Below are positions 5,162 through 7,244 of a stretch of DNA of 7,244 bases, one piece after another. The notes beneath the pieces were generated by a model, which made no database searches, was not told the origin of the DNA, and saw nothing but the letters and a program-made list of their open reading frames with translations. Position numbers and translations under genes: made by a program. Position 1 is the stretch's first letter. Every line of letters starts with the position of its first letter. Origin of the DNA: Candidatus Woesebacteria bacterium (GTDB lineage: Bacteria; Patescibacteriota; Microgenomatia; UBA8517); NCBI GenBank assembly GCA_026394855.1, contig JAPLZT010000051.1, positions 1 through 7,244 on the forward strand, in the 5' to 3' direction.

Positions 5162-6141
5162 TTAACCAAATTCCTATTTGGCCAAGCTTTGCTTATTAGT
5201 CTTAGTAGTTTCCACCTTATTTCCTCTGCCAATCTGTATGGCCAGTAAAGAATGGATGTGGGAAGGTCCCAAGTTCCAATAAAAGTTACAACTTTGGGAT
5301 TATAACCTTCCTTAAATTTAGTAAATCCTTTTCCTTCTTCCCTTCCCCATAAATCTAAAGTTTTTAGCCCTAGGCGCCGCCCTAGGCGGATGGCTTCCCA
5401 CATCATTAGGTTATTGGCCATGACATTTTTACCGACGGAGCCGGCCAAGCTCTGCTTATATTTATCGGTTGAAGCTCCATATGGGTAGTAGAAAAAATTC
5501 TGAAAGGCAAAAAGAATCCAGGTTGTAATTATTTCACCCTTATATTTGGCAGTCAGAAGGTGTGCAATTCCTGACGGTTTAAGGAACTTCCACATTAGTC
5601 TGTGATATTTTTCGGTGTGGGCGTAAAATCCTTGTCTTTTGGAAGTTTCTTTTGTAAGTTCAAGATATTTTTCGAAAGCTTTATCTGAATTATCTTCTGT
5701 AATTTCAACACCTTCTCTTTCGGCAAGGCGAATGTTATATCTCGTTTTGGGATGGAAACTATTAAGGAGTTCATCTTCAGATTTTGTTAAATCAATCCAA
5801 AATGAAGTTGGAGTAAAAAGTCTTCTTCCTTTTACAAGTCCAAAACCTTCTATTTCTTCTTCCAGTTTTTCGTTATATAAAATATTCGGCTCAAACTTAA
5901 CAAAAATCGCATTTTCTTTTTGGGCAATACTTTTAACTTCCTCAATATCTTTTTTTGTTATTCTTGGTCCCCTAATTACAGTTCCTATTGTAAATGGAGT
6001 AAAAGGAACTTTACTGAAAATTATTTGGAAATTAGGAAGTCTCACTACTTTATTTCCCCAAGCTTCTCTAAACTCTCCCCACTCCCAACTTTGTAATGGG
6101 TGTAATGCCAGACTGTTGAATTTTTGTTTTTGGTTTTCCAT
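5158..6141 (-). CDS. FemAB-family/GNAT-fold peptidoglycan aminoacyltransferase-like protein (first copy)
   Basis: A 327-residue protein with a clear FemAB pattern. Residues 15-25 (PLQSWEWGEFR) are the typical FemAB start. Then come IGTVIRGPRITKKD (52-65), FWIDLTKSEDELLNSFHPKTRYNIRLAEREGVEI (114-147, the conserved K-x-R-x-x-I-x-x-A-x-x-x-G signature), YYPYGAS (218-224), MWEAIRLGRRLGLKTLDLWG (247-266) and FTKFKEGYNPKVVTFIGTWDL (273-293). Family members transfer amino acids to lipid II or stem peptides in the cytoplasm, building interpeptide bridges; the exact substrate here is unknown. There is no Shine-Dalgarno sequence; the 20-base spacer after the helicase stop consists of 7-bp-period repeats ending in the ATG. 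It overlaps the next femAB gene by 4 bases. Two short repeats lie inside it, at 5367-5389 and at 5180/5443. Confidence 0.9.
   Translation of the reverse strand: MENQKQKFNSLALHPLQSWEWGEFREAWGNKVVRLPNFQIIFSKVPFTPFTIGTVIRGPRITKKDIEEVKSIAQKENAIFVKFEPNILYNEKLEEEIEGFGLVKGRRLFTPTSFWIDLTKSEDELLNSFHPKTRYNIRLAEREGVEITEDNSDKAFEKYLELTKETSKRQGFYAHTEKYHRLMWKFLKPSGIAHLLTAKYKGEIITTWILFAFQNFFYYPYGASTDKYKQSLAGSVGKNVMANNLMMWEAIRLGRRLGLKTLDLWGREEGKGFTKFKEGYNPKVVTFIGTWDLPTSILYWPYRLAEEIRWKLLRLISKAWPNRNLVK
5180..5196 (-). repeat. 17-nt repeat, copy 1 (CCAAGCTTTGCTT type)
   Basis: GGCCAAGCTTTGCTTAT on the plus strand. It matches nt 5443-5459 at 16 of 17 positions. On the coding strand it is read as part of ISKAWPN, one base out of phase with the other copy, so similarity is at DNA level and not protein level. 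Confidence 0.5.
5367..5389 (-). repeat. GC-rich direct and inverted repeat in the femAB gene
   Basis: GCCCTAGGCG occurs at 5367-5376 and again at 5379-5388, a period of 12 bases. The second copy lies in the perfect hairpin CCGCCCTAGGCGG (5377-5389). It encodes RLGRRLG using CGC, CTA, GGG and CGG codons that stand out in this AT-rich gene. Confidence 0.55.
5443..5459 (-). repeat. 17-nt repeat, copy 2 (CCAAGCTCTGCTT type)
   Basis: GGCCAAGCTCTGCTTAT on the plus strand, the partner of 5180-5196 in the same gene. It is read as YKQSLAG, a different frame from the other copy. Confidence 0.5.
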
Positions 6142-6161
6142 TGTAAATTGTTAATTGTAAA
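6138..6161 (-). repeat. 7-bp-period tandem array filling the helicase-femAB spacer
   Basis: On the coding (minus) strand the units ACAATTA (6158-6152), ACAATTT (6151-6145) and ACAATGG (6144-6138) are contiguous. The last contains the ATG of the femAB gene. A more degenerate unit precedes them, running into the helicase stop. The array occupies essentially the whole 20-base intergenic spacer, and no Shine-Dalgarno sequence is present. Confidence 0.7.
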
Positions 6162-7244
6162 TTACTTAAGATACTTTTCAACTATATCATCAAATACTCC
6201 CTCAAAGTTTGTATTGATCTCTGTGTCCCCCGTAGCCCTGAGCGAAGTCGAAGGGGCGAAGGAGGACGATAGATTCTCTATTAGGTTCTCCGGAATGTCG
6301 ATTATAAATCTTGACGGTGGGTTTGAAACCTGTTCCCCAAAGTAAATCCTTCTTGAGGCGTAGCTTAAGTAAAGCGTTTCTTTGGCTCTGGTTATTCCCA
6401 CATATGCAAGCCTCCGCTCTTCTTCCAGTTGGTTTTGTTCCCAAAGGCTTCTTGAATGTGGAAATAATCCTTCTTCCATCCCTATAATAAATACAACCGG
6501 AAATTCCAAGCCCTTGGCAGCATGAAGTGTCATTAAGGTTATTGCATCTTTATCGTTCTTTCCTCTTATCCTTACTTTTTTACTGTCTGTTTGTTCCGCC
6601 TCAACCAAAGCAACATTTTCCAGAAATTCATTAATGTCTCTAAATTCGGTAGCCACCGATCTTAACTCTTTAATGTTTTCAAGTCGGGCCAAGTTTTCCT
6701 CTGTTTCTTTCTGGAAAAGGTCGAGGTAACCTGTTTTTTCCAAAACCAAGTCCAAAATATCCAATGTGGTTTTTCCCTCAATTGCTTCCATACTTTCCTG
6801 AAACTCCTTAAATTTTTCCAATTTCCTTACTCCCAGTTTTTCTATTCTTTTTCTTGAAACCGAGTCTTTGGAATTAATAAGAAGCCTTAAATAGGAAATT
6901 ACGTCTTTTACTTCCTTTCTGTCATAGAATTTGGTTCCGCCGACTAAAGTGTAGGGAATGCCTGCATGAAGAAGGGCTTCTTCTATTACCCTTGATTGGG
7001 CGTTGGTTCTATAAAGGACTGCAATATCCGAATAGTTATGATGCTTTCTTTTTAAACAGTTCGCTTCATTTACTATAAAATCTGCTTCATCAAGGCCGTT
7101 TCTGGCTGTATAGAGTTTTATCCTTTCTCCTTTTTCTTTTTCGGTCCAGAGTTTAAGAATAGGATGAGTTGTGTTTTTGGAAATTACCGAATTAGCAGCT
7201 TCCAATATGTTTTGAGTCGAACGGTAGTTTTGTTCGAGGTTAAT
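6162..7244 (-). CDS. PcrA/UvrD-family DNA helicase, C-terminal part (5' truncated by window)
   Basis: 360 residues are visible. The frame is open to the window edge and starts in conserved sequence (LEQNYRSTQNIL, a UvrD core motif), so the true start lies beyond nt 7244 and the TTG at 7205 is internal. Numbering from that TTG, motif IV YRTNAQSR is at 65-72, the GGTKFYDRKEVKD segment at 89-101, motif V TLMTLHAAKGLEFPVVFI at 223-240 and motif VI EEERRLAYVGITRAK at 261-275. These belong to the superfamily 1A 3'-to-5' DNA translocases used in nucleotide excision repair and removal of blocked complexes. The 2B-domain region after NSKDSVSRKRIEKLG looks shorter than in PcrA or UvrD. The tail after residue 305 is unconserved and contains a CTTCGC-type repeat (APSTSLRATGD). 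The gene leads the two femAB genes, separated by 20 bases. Confidence 0.92.
   Translation of the reverse strand: MNLEQNYRSTQNILEAANSVISKNTTHPILKLWTEKEKGERIKLYTARNGLDEADFIVNEANCLKRKHHNYSDIAVLYRTNAQSRVIEEALLHAGIPYTLVGGTKFYDRKEVKDVISYLRLLINSKDSVSRKRIEKLGVRKLEKFKEFQESMEAIEGKTTLDILDLVLEKTGYLDLFQKETEENLARLENIKELRSVATEFRDINEFLENVALVEAEQTDSKKVRIRGKNDKDAITLMTLHAAKGLEFPVVFIIGMEEGLFPHSRSLWEQNQLEEERRLAYVGITRAKETLYLSYASRRIYFGEQVSNPPSRFIIDIPENLIENLSSSFAPSTSLRATGDTEINTNFEGVFDDIVEKYLK
6235..6258 (-). repeat. CTTCGC-type embedded element, copy B2
   Basis: GCCCTGAGCGAAGTCGAAGG begins this element on the plus strand, with GCCC/GGGC ends. It matches copy B1 at 22 of 24 positions. On the coding strand it encodes APSTSLRA in the poorly conserved tail of the helicase, after motif VI. 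Confidence 0.8.

Noticed and set aside
5639..6154. Plus-strand 171-codon open frame opposite femAB
   Set aside because: It is a low-complexity Ser/Leu-rich antisense shadow; the minus strand has clear FemAB motifs.
6124..6444. Small open frames on either strand around the helicase 3' end, including those reading the repeat as ALSEVEG or DFAQG
   Set aside because: They are shadows of the helicase and femAB genes; the peptides come from the embedded repeat.
7203..7205. TTG at 7205 as the start of the minus-strand helicase
   Set aside because: The frame continues to the window edge with LEQNYRSTQNI, a core UvrD motif.

Overview
The window reads as a compact piece of an AT-rich bacterial chromosome using the standard bacterial code. 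Genes abut or overlap by 4 to 20 bases, Shine-Dalgarno sequences are weak or absent, and the proteins are short versions of their families. The gene types (a UvrD-like helicase with a C-terminal Fe-S/PD-(D/E)XK domain, a second PcrA-like helicase, tandem FemAB-type transferases, a small DUF3850/ASCH protein, a DprA without its N-terminal SAM domain) and short repeats embedded inside coding sequences fit Candidate Phyla Radiation/Patescibacteria, perhaps a Microgenomates-like lineage. That placement is inference; there is no rRNA or other phylogenetic marker here.

Layout. (1) nt 3-734 (+): the 3' end of a helicase-nuclease gene whose 5' part lies outside the window. (2) nt 735-995 (-): a DUF3850/ASCH-type small protein ending tail-to-tail, with no spacer, against gene 1. 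(3) nt 996-1075: a divergent promoter region with two -35 boxes 6 bp apart and inverted repeats, both transcripts probably leaderless or nearly so. (4) nt 1076-1569 (+): a Phd/YefM-type antitoxin and a RelE/ParE-type toxin overlapping by ATGA. (5) nt 1591-4322 (+): yifB(comM)-yraN-dprA, a DNA-uptake and recombination cluster with overlapping genes. (6) nt 4307-7244 (-): a PcrA/UvrD helicase (5' end outside the window) followed by two FemAB-family genes. Its last gene overlaps dprA tail-to-tail by 16 bases. There is no gene-free stretch above 100 bases, no RNA gene, no transposase and no CRISPR array.

How the genes work together. dprA and yifB point to handling of incoming single-stranded DNA (RecA loading and branch migration in the known families), and the two UvrD-type helicases to DNA repair. 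The FemAB pair points to peptidoglycan peptide-bridge or related aminoacyl transfer. The toxin-antitoxin pair sits 21 bases upstream of yifB and may share transcription with the competence-type genes.

The most unusual content is at DNA level. At least two classes of short repeats are embedded in genes: (i) a GC-rich CTTCGC-containing, partly palindromic element present in four genes, always in the same orientation and reading frame relative to the host gene; (ii) 7-bp-period tandem arrays with a shared unit consensus AC-N-R-T-Y-Y, in the interdomain linkers of YifB and DprA and filling the spacer directly in front of a femAB start codon. These resemble in principle the in-frame palindromic elements of Rickettsia, but are a different sequence.
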